Shown in pieces: positions 40,839-51,451 of a DNA stretch of 64,000 bases. This DNA is from Halomonas ventosae (lineage in GTDB: Bacteria; Pseudomonadota; Gammaproteobacteria; Pseudomonadales; Halomonadaceae): positions 1 to 64,000 of the forward strand of contig NZ_SNZJ01000006.1 of NCBI RefSeq assembly GCF_004363555.1, in the 5' to 3' direction. Every line of letters starts with the position of its first letter. The first letter of the stretch is position 1. The notes under the pieces are model-generated. The model searched no databases. It was not told the DNA's origin and was given only the letters and a program-made list of their open reading frames with translations. The position numbers and the translations under genes were made by a program.

Positions 40839-41657
40839 TCAGGCTCCTTCACTTTCGAGTTCGACGTCGGCCGCCTGGGCCTCGGCCGGATCCACCGAGC
40901 TGCGGAACTTGGCAAGGTAGTTACCGAAGCCTTCGGGGCTGAGCCAGAACTGCAGCATGTTGGTCACGCCCTTGCTGGTCAGGGTGGCACCGGAGAGGGC
41001 ATCGACCTCGTTCTCGCCACTGGCACCGCCCTTGACCAGGCTGATGGCCGGGGCGAGCTCACCTTGCTCGTCGAAGATCTCCTTGCCTTCCCACTGGGCC
41101 TGCCAGCGCGGGTTGTTGACCTCGGCACCCAGCCCGGGGGTTTCGCTGTGCTCGTAGTAGGTGATGCCGACGATGGTGTTGCCGTCGCCTTCCACGGAGA
41201 GGAAGCCACGCATCAGCCCCCACAGGCCCTGGCCACGGATCGGCAGGATGATCTGCTCGGGGTCGTCCGGGTCGCCTACCAGGTAGACGGTGCTGTAGTT
41301 CTCCTGACGCGAGAGTCCGGCGATGTCCTTCTCACCCGAGAGGGTGCGGGAGGCAGCCGGATCGCGACGTGCCTGGAAGCCCTCGTAGGTCGAGGGGTCA
41401 TGCTCCTCGGAGTACTCGCCGGTGCGCAGGTCAACCACCCGTGGCGTGATCTTCGACTCGAAGGTCTCGTTCACGTCCATGCCGGACTCGTAGAGCTGGG
41501 CCACGTTGAGGATGTTGGTCTTGCGGTCGAGCTCCTGGTTGAACTCCTGCTTGGAGCGCAACGCCACTGCCGCGGTGGAGACGATGATCGAACACACGAT
41601 ACAAAGTGCGAACGCCACCGTCAGGATCTTCTTGATGGAGTTGTTGCTCTGTGCCAT
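40839..41657 (-). CDS. nqrC: Na+-NQR subunit C
   Basis: A 272-residue subunit with one N-terminal transmembrane helix and a periplasmic domain carrying covalent FMN. The flavinylation motif SGAT lies at 222-225, Thr225 being the attachment residue, inside the wider [12 protein letters not shown]. Flavin attachment needs ApbE, which is not in the window. It overlaps nqrB by one base (TGATG type). Confidence 0.96.
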   Translation of the reverse strand: MAQSNNSIKKILTVAFALCIVCSIIVSTAAVALRSKQEFNQELDRKTNILNVAQLYESGMDVNETFESKITPRVVDLRTGEYSEEHDPSTYEGFQARRDPAASRTLSGEKDIAGLSRQENYSTVYLVGDPDDPEQIILPIRGQGLWGLMRGFLSVEGDGNTIVGITYYEHSETPGLGAEVNNPRWQAQWEGKEIFDEQGELAPAISLVKGGASGENEVDALSGATLTSKGVTNMLQFWLSPEGFGNYLAKFRSSVDPAEAQAADVELESEGA

Positions 41658-42883
41658 CAGGCAGTCTCCTCGGCCGGCACACCGGTGCGCTGCAAGCGGC
41701 GCTTGATGTTGGCCTGTACAAAGAAGTTGTCGATCAGCGGGGCGAACAGGTTAGCGAACAGGATCGCCAGCATGATGCCTTCCGGGAACGCCGGGTTGAC
41801 CACGCGGATCAGCACCGTCATGACACCGATCAGCGCGCCGAAGATCAGGCGGCCCTGGTTGGTCATGGAGGCAGAGACCGGGTCGGTCGCCATGAACACC
41901 ATGCCGAAGGCGAAGCCGCCCACCACCAGGTGCCAGTACCAGGGCATGGCGAACATCGGGTTGCTGTCGGAGCCGATCAGGTTGAAGAGCGCACTGGTCG
42001 CGACCATGCCCAGGAAGACGCCGAGCACGATCCGCCAGGAGGCGATCTTGGTCCACAGCAGTACGACCGCGCCGATCAGGATCGCCAGGGTCGAGGTCTC
42101 GCCCACGGAGCCGGGAACGAAGCCGAGGAAGGCGTCCCACCAGCTGAACTGGCTGGAGAGGGCCGCCATGCCATCCTGGAAGGCGATGGAGAGCGCAGTC
42201 GCCCCGGTGTAGCCGTCGGCCGCCACCCAGATCGCGTCACCGGAGATCTGTGCCGGATAGGCGAAGTAGAGGAAGGCACGACCGGTCAGTGCCGGGTTGA
42301 GGAAGTTCTTGCCGGTGCCGCCGAAGATCTCCTTGCCGATCACCACGCCGAAGGTGATACCCAGTGCAACCTGCCAGAGCGGGATGGTAGCGGGCAGGAT
42401 CAGGGCATAGAGCACGGAGGTGACGAAGAAGCCCTCGTTGACCTCGTGGCCGCGCTTGATCGCGAACAGCACTTCCCAGAAACCGCCGACCACGAAGGTC
42501 ACCAGGTAGATCGGCAGGAAGTAGGTAGCGCCGAGCACGAAGTTGGCCCACAGGCTGCCGGGATCATGGCCGCCGGCCAGCGTCATCATGATCGCCTCGC
42601 GCCAGCTGCCCATGGAGTTGAAGCCCTCGGCGATGGCCATGTTGGCCTGCCAGCCGGCGTTCCACATGCCGAAGAACATCGCCGGGAAGGTACACAACCA
42701 GACGGTGATCATGATGCGCTTGAGGTCGACGCCGTCACGCACGTGGGCCGTGGTCTTGGCCACATCCGGCGGGGCGTAGAAGATGGTGTCCACCGCCTCG
42801 TAGAGGGGATAGAACTTCTCGTACTTGCCCCCCTTGTGGAAGTGGGGTTCGAGATTGTCGAGTGTCTGTCGGATACCCATCAT
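41657..42883 (-). CDS. nqrB: Na+-NQR subunit B
   Basis: The main membrane subunit, 408 residues with about ten helices, holding covalent FMN and riboflavin. The flavinylation motif is TGAT at 226-229 ([10 protein letters not shown]). [24 protein letters not shown] and [16 protein letters not shown] are diagnostic. The start overlaps the nqrA stop by one base. Confidence 0.97.
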   Translation of the reverse strand: MMGIRQTLDNLEPHFHKGGKYEKFYPLYEAVDTIFYAPPDVAKTTAHVRDGVDLKRIMITVWLCTFPAMFFGMWNAGWQANMAIAEGFNSMGSWREAIMMTLAGGHDPGSLWANFVLGATYFLPIYLVTFVVGGFWEVLFAIKRGHEVNEGFFVTSVLYALILPATIPLWQVALGITFGVVIGKEIFGGTGKNFLNPALTGRAFLYFAYPAQISGDAIWVAADGYTGATALSIAFQDGMAALSSQFSWWDAFLGFVPGSVGETSTLAILIGAVVLLWTKIASWRIVLGVFLGMVATSALFNLIGSDSNPMFAMPWYWHLVVGGFAFGMVFMATDPVSASMTNQGRLIFGALIGVMTVLIRVVNPAFPEGIMLAILFANLFAPLIDNFFVQANIKRRLQRTGVPAEETA

Positions 42884-44232
42884 CAGGCCTCTTTCTCGAT
42901 CAAGGTGAGGTTGTCACGCAGGATGGGACCGTACTCGTACTTGCCGGGGCACACGTAGGTGCACAGCGCCAGGTCCTCTTCATCCAGCTCCAGGCAGCCG
43001 AGCTGCATCGCCGTCTCGATGTCGCCGACGATCAGCGAGCGCAGCAGCTGGGTGGGCAGGATATCCAGCGGCATCACCTGCTCGTAGGCGCCAACCGGCA
43101 CCATGGCCCGCTCGGAGCCGTTGGTCGAGGTGGTCGGCGCATAGTTGTGCAGGCCGGTGATCTTCGACAGATAGATGCCCATCACGGAGTGGCGGTTCTT
43201 GCCGGGCGACATCCATCCCATGAACACGCGCTTGTTGCCTTCCTCGAGCAGGCTCACCTGGTTATGGAAACGTCCCAGGTAACGCAGGCTGCCCTCGCAG
43301 ATGGCACCGGCGAACACCGAACCGGAGATGACGCGCGTGCCTTCCGGGTCGACAACTTCGCCGGCCAGCAGTTCGTCGGTGCTGGCGCCGATGCGGGTCC
43401 GCAGCAGGCGCGGGTTCTCGGCACGCGGGCCGCCCACGGCAATCACGCGCTGGACGTCCAGCTTGCCTTCGGCGAAGAGCTTGCCGAAGGCGATGACGTC
43501 CTGGTAGCCGATGTGCCAGACACGCTTGTGCAGGGCCACGGGCGAGAGATGGTGGATATGGGTCCCCACCAGGCCGGCGGGATGCGGGCCAGCGAAGGTC
43601 TCCTGCTGCACGCCCTCGACGTCGGCACCCGGGATGCGGGCATCCGGCGCCGTGCAGAGGTAGACCTTGCCCTCGGTGAGGTGGGCCAGCACCTTGAGGC
43701 CGTCCTCGAAGGCCTCGGCCTGCTCGTTGACGATGTCGGCGGGGTTCGCGGCCAGCGGGTGGGTATCGATGGCGGTAACGAAGATATCGGTCGGCGAGCT
43801 GTCGACGGCCGGGGTGCGCGAATAGGGCCGGGTGCGCAGCGCGGTCCACAGCCCTGACTCGACCAGCTGGTCGACGACGGCCTGGCGCTCGAGGCCCTCG
43901 AGCTTGTCGCGCCCGTGGGCGGTGAACTCGACCGCCTCCTCGGTCTCGTCGACCTTGATCACCACCGAGAGCAGCTTGCGCTTCTCGCCGCGGTGGATGG
44001 CGACGATCTCGCCGGCGGCCGGGGCCGTGAAGCACACCCCGTCGATCTTCTTGTCGGTGAAGAGCAGCTGGCCCAGCTTGACCCTGTCCCCCTCACTGAC
44101 CTCCATGGTCGGCTTCATGCCGACATAGTCGGTGCCCAGGACAGCCACATGGCGCACCGGTCGCGCTTCCTCGATTCGCGCCTCCGGCGTCCCCGCGATG
44201 GGGAGATCCAGGCCTTTCTTGACTTCGATCAT
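42883..44232 (-). CDS. nqrA: Na+-NQR subunit A
   Basis: Peripheral cytoplasmic subunit involved in quinone reduction. I start at the ATG at 44232 ([14 protein letters not shown]), which gives 449 residues, the usual size; an upstream in-frame extension of 79 codons crosses the promoter region and is not credible. Diagnostic stretches are [18 protein letters not shown] and [22 protein letters not shown] near the C-terminus. First gene of the operon. Confidence 0.96.
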   Translation of the reverse strand: MIEVKKGLDLPIAGTPEARIEEARPVRHVAVLGTDYVGMKPTMEVSEGDRVKLGQLLFTDKKIDGVCFTAPAAGEIVAIHRGEKRKLLSVVIKVDETEEAVEFTAHGRDKLEGLERQAVVDQLVESGLWTALRTRPYSRTPAVDSSPTDIFVTAIDTHPLAANPADIVNEQAEAFEDGLKVLAHLTEGKVYLCTAPDARIPGADVEGVQQETFAGPHPAGLVGTHIHHLSPVALHKRVWHIGYQDVIAFGKLFAEGKLDVQRVIAVGGPRAENPRLLRTRIGASTDELLAGEVVDPEGTRVISGSVFAGAICEGSLRYLGRFHNQVSLLEEGNKRVFMGWMSPGKNRHSVMGIYLSKITGLHNYAPTTSTNGSERAMVPVGAYEQVMPLDILPTQLLRSLIVGDIETAMQLGCLELDEEDLALCTYVCPGKYEYGPILRDNLTLIEKEA

Positions 44233-44358
44233 AGTCTCGCCCAGTTGATGGATCGGATAGATGAAGAAAGGGGTTCGAATGGATTCGAATTCTTCTGTTT
44301 TCAGTACGTTACCAGTCAGGCCCGAGGCTCGCTCGAACCACCCCGAAAAATCCACCGT

Positions 44359-44387
44359 ATTATAAAGAGAAGCGTAAGGGATGACCA
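44359..44387 (-). promoter_or_regulatory. Probable sigma-70 promoter of the nqr operon
   Basis: On the minus strand TGGTCA (44382-44387) and a perfect TATAAT (44359-44364) with 17-bp spacing, about 127 bp before nqrA. Confidence 0.6.
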
Positions 44388-44445
44388 CCTGCCCTATGGT
44401 CGCAAGGGGTGACCTGAGGCAAGGGTAAAATTGTCGCACCGGTGG

Positions 44446-44485
44446 GCTGCCAAGCTGCCAAGCTGCCAAGCTGCCAAGCTGCCAA
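44446..44485. repeat. Five tandem copies of the 8-mer GCTGCCAA
   Basis: Exact 8-bp repeat, five units, in the 424-bp gap between the GAPDH gene and nqrA. Related GCCAAGC-rich, imperfect repeats continue behind the GAPDH stop (about 44591-44650). The gap otherwise contains the nqr promoter and the GAPDH terminator, and no gene. Copy number is likely to vary by slippage. Confidence 0.85.
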
Positions 44486-44510
44486 GCGAGGTTGTGCCGG
44501 CTACATCAGC

Positions 44511-44550
44511 AAAAGCAAGAACCCCCATCGGAGTCGCTCCGTGAGGGTTC
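44511..44550 (-). terminator. Intrinsic terminator of the GAPDH gene
   Basis: Imperfect hairpin between 44519-44533 and 44537-44550 (GAACCC...GGAG against CTCC...GGGTTC), followed on the minus strand by CTTGCTTTT. It lies about 107 bp beyond the stop. Confidence 0.7.
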
Positions 44551-44656
44551 CTGATCTATCTCTATCAGCGACACCCGCCTGTCACGGGTCAGCCTGGCGG
44601 CTCGGCGCTTGGCTGCTCGGTGCTACCCGAAGGGCGCTTGGCGCTGCCCGAAGGCG

Positions 44657-46117
44657 TCAGCCCCTGGCGCGCGGCAGCTTGAGGAAGTGCACGTTGGAGA
44701 CGTGCTGCAGGATGCGGATCACCTGGCAGCTGTAGCCGAACTCGTTGTCGTACCAGACGTAGACCACGGCGTTCTTGCCGTTGGCGATGGTCGCCTTGGC
44801 GTCGACGATGCCGGCGTGGCGGTTTCCCACGAAGTCGGTGGAGACCACCTCGGGCGAGTCGACGAAGTCGATCTGCTTCTGGTAGGGCGAATCCAGCGAC
44901 ATGCGGCGCAGGAAGTCGTTGAGCGCCTCGGCATCGGTCTCCTTCTCCAGGCGCAGGTTGAGGATCGCCATGGAGACGTTGGGCGTCGGCACGCGGATGG
45001 CGTTGCCGGTCAGCTTGCCGGCGAATTCCGGCAGGGCCTTGGCCACCGCCTTGGCGGCACCGGTCTCGGTCAGCACCATGTTGAGCGGGGCGCTGCGACC
45101 GCGGCGGTCGCCCTTGTGGTAGTTGTCGATCAGGTTCTGGTCGTTGGTGTAGGAGTGCACCGTCTCGACGTGGCCATGCTCGACGCCGAACTCGTCGTTG
45201 AGCACCTTGAGCACCGGCACGATGGCATTGGTGGTGCACGAGGCCGCGGAGAGGATGCGATCCTCCTCGCCGATGTCCTGGTGGTTGATGCCGTAGACGA
45301 TGTTGGCGATGTCGCCCTTGCCCGGGGCGGTGAGGATAGCCTTCGCTACCCCCTTGCACTGGATGTGCTGGCCCAGGCCCGCCTCGTCGCGCCAGATGCC
45401 GGTGTTGTCGACCACCACGGCGTTGTCGATGCCGTAGTCGGTATAGTCGATCTCGGCGGGCGAGTCGGCGTAGATCACCCGGATGACATTGCCGTTGGCG
45501 GTGATGGTGCGCGCCTCGGCATCCACGCTGATGGTGCCGTTGAAGGGACCGTGCACCGAATCGCGACGCAGCAGGCTGGCCCGCTTCTCGAGGTCCTTGG
45601 CGATGTCGCCCCGGCCGCGCACCACGATGGCGCGCAGGCGCAGCAGGTTGCCGCCGCCGGCCTTCTCGACCAGCACGCGCGCCAGGATCCGCCCGATGCG
45701 ACCGAAGCCGTAGAGCACCACGTCCTTGGGCTGCCCATTGTTGCCGGCAGGGTCGTGGGCGTCGACGATCTCGGCCAGTTCGTCACGCAGGAAGGCCACC
45801 GGGTCGCCGCCGCGGGCCTTGTAGGCCACGCCGAGCTTGCCCACGTCGACATGGGCCGGACCCAGGTTGAGCTCGGTCATCGCCTTGACCAGCGGGTAGG
45901 TGTCCTGCACGGAGAGCTCGGTCCCCTCGATCTTGCGCACGTAGCGGTGATCCTTGAGGATGCGGATCACGCTGCGGTTGAACAGCGACCGCCCGAACAT
46001 GGTCACCACCACGTTGTTGCGGCGGTAGAGGCTGCCGATCATCGGGATCATCTGCTCGGCGATCGCCTGGTTGTCGTGCCATTCCTGGAAGACGGTATCG
46101 AGGGGTTGCTGACTCAC
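44657..46117 (-). CDS. Long-form glyceraldehyde-3-phosphate dehydrogenase
   Basis: A 486-residue protein with a ~130-residue N-terminal extension (MSQQPLDTVFQEWHDNQAIAEQMIPMIG...) ahead of a normal GAPDH core. The core has the NAD motif VVLYGFGRIGRILAR, the catalytic Cys in SAASCTTNAIVPVL, and HSYTNDQNLIDN. This long class is found beside mfd in pseudomonads and may be NADP-linked or gluconeogenic rather than glycolytic; the sequence alone does not decide. GTG start with GGAGAGGTGA upstream. Divergent from mfd. Confidence 0.9.
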   Translation of the reverse strand: MSQQPLDTVFQEWHDNQAIAEQMIPMIGSLYRRNNVVVTMFGRSLFNRSVIRILKDHRYVRKIEGTELSVQDTYPLVKAMTELNLGPAHVDVGKLGVAYKARGGDPVAFLRDELAEIVDAHDPAGNNGQPKDVVLYGFGRIGRILARVLVEKAGGGNLLRLRAIVVRGRGDIAKDLEKRASLLRRDSVHGPFNGTISVDAEARTITANGNVIRVIYADSPAEIDYTDYGIDNAVVVDNTGIWRDEAGLGQHIQCKGVAKAILTAPGKGDIANIVYGINHQDIGEEDRILSAASCTTNAIVPVLKVLNDEFGVEHGHVETVHSYTNDQNLIDNYHKGDRRGRSAPLNMVLTETGAAKAVAKALPEFAGKLTGNAIRVPTPNVSMAILNLRLEKETDAEALNDFLRRMSLDSPYQKQIDFVDSPEVVSTDFVGNRHAGIVDAKATIANGKNAVVYVWYDNEFGYSCQVIRILQHVSNVHFLKLPRARG

Positions 46118-46163
46118 GGGTCACCTCTCCTTGGTAATAACAGTGGGATAGGGATACGAGGCT

Positions 46164-46192
46164 ATTATCCGGGGCGACACCTGCCGGGGCAA
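46164..46192 (-). promoter_or_regulatory. Probable sigma-70 promoter of the GAPDH gene
   Basis: On the minus strand TTGCCC (46187-46192) and GATAAT (46164-46169) with 17-bp spacing, 47 bp before the GTG start. It lies in the divergent gap with mfd, which holds nothing else obvious. Confidence 0.55.
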
Positions 46193-46321
46193 TCGCAGGA
46201 TGGTCGCAGCCGCTGTAGGCGTTTTACAGGAATCCCCCGCTGACTACAGGCCGGCCGCGAGGCTGGTATCATGCCCCTTCCTCTGCACGCCGCTCACGAC
46301 CACGGTTGGGTAACCGATAGC

Positions 46322-49300
46322 ATGCCGAACTTCTCGCCGCTCGACCCGCCTCGCCCCCAGGGGCTGCGCGACATTCTCTACTGGCAGACGCCGCCGGGCA
46401 GCGCCACCGCCCTGGCCCTGGCCCACCTGGCCGAGGACGCCCCGCTGCTGGTGATCACCCCCGACACCGCCTCGGCACAGCGCCTGGAGAGTGACCTGGG
46501 CTTCTATGGCCACCTGCCGGTGCTGCCCTTCCCCGACTGGGAGACGCTGCCCTACGACAGCTTCTCGCCGCACCAGGACATCGTCTCCGAGCGGCTGCGC
46601 ACCCTGCGCCGGCTGCAGGACGGCGAGCACGGCATCGTGCTGGCGGCCATGAATACCCTCATGCAGCGCCTGCCGCCGGTCGAGTACATCGCCGGGCGCG
46701 TGATGACGCTGGAAACCGGCCAGACCCTTGACCGTGAGGGGTTCCGCGACGCCCTGTCGCGGGCCGGCTACCGGTCCGTGGAGACGGTCTATGAACCCGG
46801 CGAGTACGCCCTGCGCGGGGCCCTGATCGACCTCTTTCCCATGGGCGCCGAGGCACCGCTGCGCATCGACCTGTTCGACGACGAGATCGATACCCTGCGC
46901 CACTTCGACCCGGATACCCAGCGCAGCCGCGACCGGGTCGCACGGGTGGAGCTGCTGCCTGCCCACGAGTACTCGCTGTCCCGCAGCGCCATTGCCTGCT
47001 TCCGCGAGGGTTTCGAGACCCTGTTCGACGTCGACCCGCGCCAGTGCCCCCTCTACGTGGATGCCCTGAAGGGTATTCCCTCCCCCGGCCTGGAACAGTA
47101 CCTGCCGCTGTTCTTCGAACAGACCGCCACGCTCTTTGAGCACCTGGCCGAGGGCACGCGGGTGGCCATGCTGCCCGGGGTGTTCGAGGCCGCGGAGCAC
47201 CACTGGGCGGCCATCGAGAGCCGCTTCGAGAACCTCGGGGTCGACCCCACCCGGCCGCTGCTGCCTCCCCACCGCGCCTTCGTGCCCGTCGCCGAGGCGT
47301 TCGGTGCCATCAAGCGCCACCCCCGGGTGGCCCTGACCGGCGATACCGAGCACCGGCATGCCGTGGCGCCGGCCACCCGGACGCTACCGACGGTGACGGT
47401 GAATGCCCGCGCGAAGCAGCCACTGGCCGCCCTGGAGGGCTTCCTCGCCGACCACCCGACCACGCGGGTGCTGTTCGTCGCCGAGTCGCGGGGCCGCCGC
47501 GAGGCCCTGGAGGAGACCCTGGGGCCGCTGAGGCTCGAGCTTCGCCACGTGGAGGACTTTCCCGCCTTCCTGGCCAGCGACGCGCGACTGGCGATCACCG
47601 AGGGCGAGATCGATGCCGGCCTGTGGCTGACCGACCCGGACCTGGCGGTGATCAGCGAGACCGAGCTCTTCGGCGAGGTGGTCCGCCAGAGCCGCCGCCG
47701 CGAGCGGGCCACCGACGACAACGAGATGGCGATCCGCCACCTCTCGGAGCTGCGCCCCGGCGCGCCGGTGGTCCACCAGGCCCATGGCGTGGGCCGCTAC
47801 AGGGGACTCGAGACGATCGAGGCCGGTGGCCAGGCCGCCGAGTTCGTGACCCTGGAGTACGCCGATGGGGCGCGGCTCTATGTGCCGGTGGACAGCCTGC
47901 ACCTGATCTCGCGCTATGCCGGCGCCGACGACGAGCTGGCGCCGCTGCATCGGCTGGGCTCGGACCAGTGGGAGAAGGCCCGGCGGCGCGCCGCCGAGAA
48001 GATCCGCGATACCGCCGCCGAGCTGCTCGATATCTACGCCCGCCGCGAGGCCCGGGAGGGTTTTGCCTGCGCCCCGCCGGATGCGGAATACGCCCGCTTC
48101 GCCGGCAGCTTCCCGTTCGAGGAGACCCCCGACCAGCGCGCCGCCATCCAGGCCGTGATCGGCGACATGACCGCCCCGCGCCCCATGGACCGGGTCGTCT
48201 GCGGCGACGTGGGCTTCGGCAAGACGGAAGTGGCCATGCGCGCGGCCTTCCTGGCCGTGCGCTCCGGCCGCCAGGTGGTGGTGCTGGTGCCCACCACCCT
48301 GCTCGCCCGCCAGCATTACGAGAACTTCCGCGACCGCTTCGCCGACACCGCAGTGAACATCGAGCTGATCTCGCGCTTCACCGCGGGCAAGGGACAGGCC
48401 GCCTCCCTCAAGCGCATCGAGGAGGGCCAGGCGGATATCGTCATCGGTACCCACAAGCTGCTGTCGAAGAGCACCAGGCTGCCTCACATGGGGCTTCTGA
48501 TCATCGACGAGGAGCACCGTTTCGGGGTGGGCCAGAAGGAGCGCCTCAAGAGCCTGCGCGCCGAGGTGGACATCCTGACCATGACCGCCACCCCCATCCC
48601 GCGCACGCTGAACATGGCGATGAGCGGCATCCGCGACCTGTCGATCATCGCCACCCCGCCGGCCCGGCGCCTGTCGGTGAAGACCTTCGTCCAGCAGCGT
48701 GACGAGGCGGTGATCAAGGAGGCGATCCTGCGCGAGATCCTGCGCGGCGGCCAGGTCTATTTCCTGCACAACGAGGTCAAGACCATCGAGACCGCCGCCG
48801 AGAAGGTCCGCGAACTGGTGCCCGATGCCCGGGTCGGGGTCGCCCACGGGCAGCTGCCGGAGCGCTCCCTGGAGCGGGTGATGTCCGACTTCTACCACAA
48901 GCGCTTCAACGTGCTGGTCTGCTCGACCATCATCGAGACCGGCATCGATGTGCCCAGCGCCAACACCATCGTCATCGAGCGGGCCGACAAGTTCGGCCTG
49001 GCCCAGCTCCACCAGCTGCGCGGCCGCGTCGGCCGTAGCCACCACCAGGCCTACGCCTACCTGCTCGCCCCGCCGCCCCGGGTGATGAGCAAGGATGCCG
49101 TCAAGCGACTGGAGGCCATCGCCGGCGCCGAGGACCTGGGCGCAGGCTTCACCCTGGCCAGCCACGACATGGAGATCCGCGGGGCGGGCGAGCTGCTCGG
49201 CGAGGAGCAGAGCGGGCAGATGGAAGCCGTCGGCTACGGCCTCTACATGCAGATGCTCGACCGCGCGGTGACGGCGATCCGCGAGGGGCGCACGCCCAAC

Positions 49301-49771
49301 ATCGAGGCGCCGCTGGACCAGGGGGTCGAGGTCAGCCTCAACCTGCCGGCCCTGATTCCCGACGACTATCTCCACGACGTCCAGCAGCGCCTGGTGATGT
49401 ACAAGCGCATCGCCAGCGCCGCCGATGAGGCCGAACTCGACGAGCTCAGGGTCGAGATGATCGACCGCTTCGGCCTGCTGCCGGAGCCGGTCAAGACCCT
49501 GTTGCGCCAGACCCGGTTGCGCCAGCGCGCCGAACGCCTGGGTATCACCCGCCTGGAGGCCGGCCCCGAGAAGGGCCGAGTGATCTTCGCCGCCCAGACC
49601 CCCGTGGACCCGCTGGTGCTCGTGGAGCTGATCCAGCGGGCGCCGGACCGCTATCGCCTGGATGGCGCCGACACGCTGCGCTTCGAGGGGGCGATGGAGC
49701 AGGCGGAGGAGCGCTTCCGGACGGTGGAGCAACTCCTCGACACGCTCAACCGCAAGGCCGAGGCGGCCTAA
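46322..49771 (+). CDS. mfd: Transcription-repair coupling factor
   Basis: DNA translocase that removes stalled RNA polymerase and recruits UvrA. From the ATG at 46322 it has 1149 residues, the standard size; 17 upstream codons from an earlier ATG are unlikely. The UvrB-like N-terminus (LPFPDWETLPYDSFSPHQDIVSERL) precedes the RNA-polymerase-interaction domain (VHQAHGVGRYRGLETI). The RecG-like motor has Walker A CGDVGFGKTEVAMR (about 628), DEEHRF (about 729) and TATPIPRTLNMAM. The C-terminal autoinhibitory domain is complete. Confidence 0.97.
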   Translation: MPNFSPLDPPRPQGLRDILYWQTPPGSATALALAHLAEDAPLLVITPDTASAQRLESDLGFYGHLPVLPFPDWETLPYDSFSPHQDIVSERLRTLRRLQDGEHGIVLAAMNTLMQRLPPVEYIAGRVMTLETGQTLDREGFRDALSRAGYRSVETVYEPGEYALRGALIDLFPMGAEAPLRIDLFDDEIDTLRHFDPDTQRSRDRVARVELLPAHEYSLSRSAIACFREGFETLFDVDPRQCPLYVDALKGIPSPGLEQYLPLFFEQTATLFEHLAEGTRVAMLPGVFEAAEHHWAAIESRFENLGVDPTRPLLPPHRAFVPVAEAFGAIKRHPRVALTGDTEHRHAVAPATRTLPTVTVNARAKQPLAALEGFLADHPTTRVLFVAESRGRREALEETLGPLRLELRHVEDFPAFLASDARLAITEGEIDAGLWLTDPDLAVISETELFGEVVRQSRRRERATDDNEMAIRHLSELRPGAPVVHQAHGVGRYRGLETIEAGGQAAEFVTLEYADGARLYVPVDSLHLISRYAGADDELAPLHRLGSDQWEKARRRAAEKIRDTAAELLDIYARREAREGFACAPPDAEYARFAGSFPFEETPDQRAAIQAVIGDMTAPRPMDRVVCGDVGFGKTEVAMRAAFLAVRSGRQVVVLVPTTLLARQHYENFRDRFADTAVNIELISRFTAGKGQAASLKRIEEGQADIVIGTHKLLSKSTRLPHMGLLIIDEEHRFGVGQKERLKSLRAEVDILTMTATPIPRTLNMAMSGIRDLSIIATPPARRLSVKTFVQQRDEAVIKEAILREILRGGQVYFLHNEVKTIETAAEKVRELVPDARVGVAHGQLPERSLERVMSDFYHKRFNVLVCSTIIETGIDVPSANTIVIERADKFGLAQLHQLRGRVGRSHHQAYAYLLAPPPRVMSKDAVKRLEAIAGAEDLGAGFTLASHDMEIRGAGELLGEEQSGQMEAVGYGLYMQMLDRAVTAIREGRTPNIEAPLDQGVEVSLNLPALIPDDYLHDVQQRLVMYKRIASAADEAELDELRVEMIDRFGLLPEPVKTLLRQTRLRQRAERLGITRLEAGPEKGRVIFAAQTPVDPLVLVELIQRAPDRYRLDGADTLRFEGAMEQAEERFRTVEQLLDTLNRKAEAA

Positions 49772-49893
49772 TGGCCGGAGAGATTGCAGGGCCTGAGCAA
49801 CTGGCACAAAGCCTCCCGTCCGGGCGATACTAGTGGATCAGGACGCCCAGGATGGGCCCATCGCAGCCCCCGACCCACGGCAACCACGAGAAC

Positions 49894-50952
49894 ATGACGT
49901 CGATGAAGCACTCTTTCCCGCTCGGGCATGCCGCCCGATTCGCCACGGCGCTGGGTATCTGCGTCACGATGGCCGCACCGCTCCAGGCCAGCACCGAGGA
50001 GTGGCCACGTGGCTACTACCCGCTACCCGAGGAGGGCGACCTGGTCGGTGAGGTCTATACCGTCGTCGCCGAGAGCGGCGACACCCTGATCGATATCGGC
50101 CACGAGCACGGCATCGGCTACGAGGAAATGGTGCGCGCCAATCCGGAGGTCAGTATCTGGGCGCCCTTCGAGGGCACCGAGATCGTGATTCCCGGCCGCT
50201 TCATCCTCCCCGAGGGCCCCCGTGAGGGAGTGGTGGTCAACGTGGCGGAGATGCGCCTCTACTTCTATCCGCCGGCCGACGAGGGCGAGACTCCCCGCGT
50301 CGAGACCTACCCCATCGCCGTCGGGCGCATGGACTGGAAGACCCCCCTGGGGACCACCCGCATCACCGAGAAGGTCAAGGACCCGGCCTGGTACCCACCG
50401 GCATCGATCCGCCGCGAGCATGCCGAGGCCGGCGACCCGCTCCCGAGCGTAGTGCCACCCGGCCCCGACAACCCGATGGGCTCGCGCAAGATGCGCCTGG
50501 GCATCCCCGGCTACCTGATCCATGGCACCAATCGCCCCGAGGGCGTGGGGATGCGCGTGACCCACGGCTGCATCCGCATGCTGCCCGAGGACATCGAGGC
50601 CCTCTTCCCGCGCCTGCCCATCGGCACCCAGGTCAAGCTGATCAACGAGACGCTCAAGCTCGGCTGGGCGGACGGCACCCTGCATGTCCAGGCCTACCCT
50701 TACCTGGACGAGGAGGATGGCACCACCATCCAGCGCATCACCGAGGCCCTCGACCAGGTGGATACGGCGACCGACGGGCTCGACTACGCGGTGGACTACG
50801 CCCGCCTTCGCGAAGTCGTGGAGGTGCCACAAGGCATGCCTGTGGCCCTGGAGGTGACGGCCCCGGAGCCCGCGCCTGAAACGCTCTGGGACCGCCTGGA
50901 GCTGATCGCCGCCGATACCGAATCCCGCGAGAGCCAACCCGAGGAAGGCTGA
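49894..50952 (+). CDS. L,D-transpeptidase with LysM domain (ErfK/YbiS-like)
   Basis: Periplasmic enzyme of about 352 residues. An N-terminal signal sequence (FATALGICVTMAAPLQA) is followed by a LysM-like domain (VYTVVAESGDTLIDIGHEHGIGYEEMVRANPEV) and a YkuD catalytic domain with GYLIHGTNRPEGVGMRVTHGCIRM, in which Cys of HGCIRM is the nucleophile. In E. coli such enzymes attach Braun lipoprotein to peptidoglycan, and an Lpp-like gene is the next gene (convergent). The start could also be the ATG at 49903. Confidence 0.9.
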   Translation: MTSMKHSFPLGHAARFATALGICVTMAAPLQASTEEWPRGYYPLPEEGDLVGEVYTVVAESGDTLIDIGHEHGIGYEEMVRANPEVSIWAPFEGTEIVIPGRFILPEGPREGVVVNVAEMRLYFYPPADEGETPRVETYPIAVGRMDWKTPLGTTRITEKVKDPAWYPPASIRREHAEAGDPLPSVVPPGPDNPMGSRKMRLGIPGYLIHGTNRPEGVGMRVTHGCIRMLPEDIEALFPRLPIGTQVKLINETLKLGWADGTLHVQAYPYLDEEDGTTIQRITEALDQVDTATDGLDYAVDYARLREVVEVPQGMPVALEVTAPEPAPETLWDRLELIAADTESRESQPEEG

Positions 50953-50993
50953 GCCTCGGCTGGCCGGGTCGTGCAGCAAGCATCCACCCTAAC

Positions 50994-51029
50994 GACAAGG
51001 GCCTCGCCGGTAACGGCGAGGCCCTTGTC
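50994..51029. terminator. Bidirectional intrinsic terminator
   Basis: Perfect 16-bp stem (50994-51009 / 51014-51029) with a GTAA loop, between the convergent L,D-transpeptidase and lipoprotein genes. One foot reads CTTGTCTTG. Confidence 0.85.
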
Positions 51030-51070
51030 TTGAACGTCCTGTTACCGCCCTGGCGGGCGGTGAAGAACGA

Positions 51071-51334
51071 TCACTTGCGCATGGAACGCTCGAACATGCG
51101 GTTCATCTCTTCGCGGTTCTGCTCGGACATCTGCAGAGCCGCCTGAGCGTCACGCTGTGCCTGGTTGGCAGTGTTCTGCGCCTGGGTGGCGATGCTGCGT
51201 GCTTCGGCAGCGTCGGCCTGGGCAGACTCGGCGGTCATGCGGACTTCTTCCAGGGCGCTGTTGGATGCACAACCGGCCAGAACGGCCAGAGAGGCGGCAG
51301 CGGCGGTCAGCTTCAGGGTAGTCTTCAGAGTCAT
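51071..51334 (-). CDS. Lpp/OprI-like major outer-membrane lipoprotein
   Basis: An 87-residue lipoprotein with lipobox LAVLAGCASN (Cys22) and a 65-residue mature part. The mature part is a continuous heptad helix of Ala, Gln, Glu and Arg (EEVRMTAESAQADAAEARSI, then QAQNTANQAQRDAQAAL), as in trimeric Braun lipoprotein. It ends in SMRK: the C-terminal Lys is the residue that L,D-transpeptidases join to diaminopimelate. AAGGAG precedes the ATG and a strong promoter lies upstream, so expression should be high. Confidence 0.9.
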   Translation of the reverse strand: MTLKTTLKLTAAAASLAVLAGCASNSALEEVRMTAESAQADAAEARSIATQAQNTANQAQRDAQAALQMSEQNREEMNRMFERSMRK

Positions 51335-51451
51335 GGTGTTCTCCTTGAGTCTTCCTTGGGTACTGCGTTGGTGTTGCCTGAATATCAGGCTTCCTGCGGA
51401 AGCAGGCCTACGTGCAGCGACTTCTGCTGCGAAGCACAGGAGTCAAACGCT

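Noticed and set aside
44589..45359. Arg/Gly-rich open frame overlapping the GAPDH gene
   Set aside because: It is the same-strand alternative frame of a clear GAPDH gene and has a composition typical of frame shadows.
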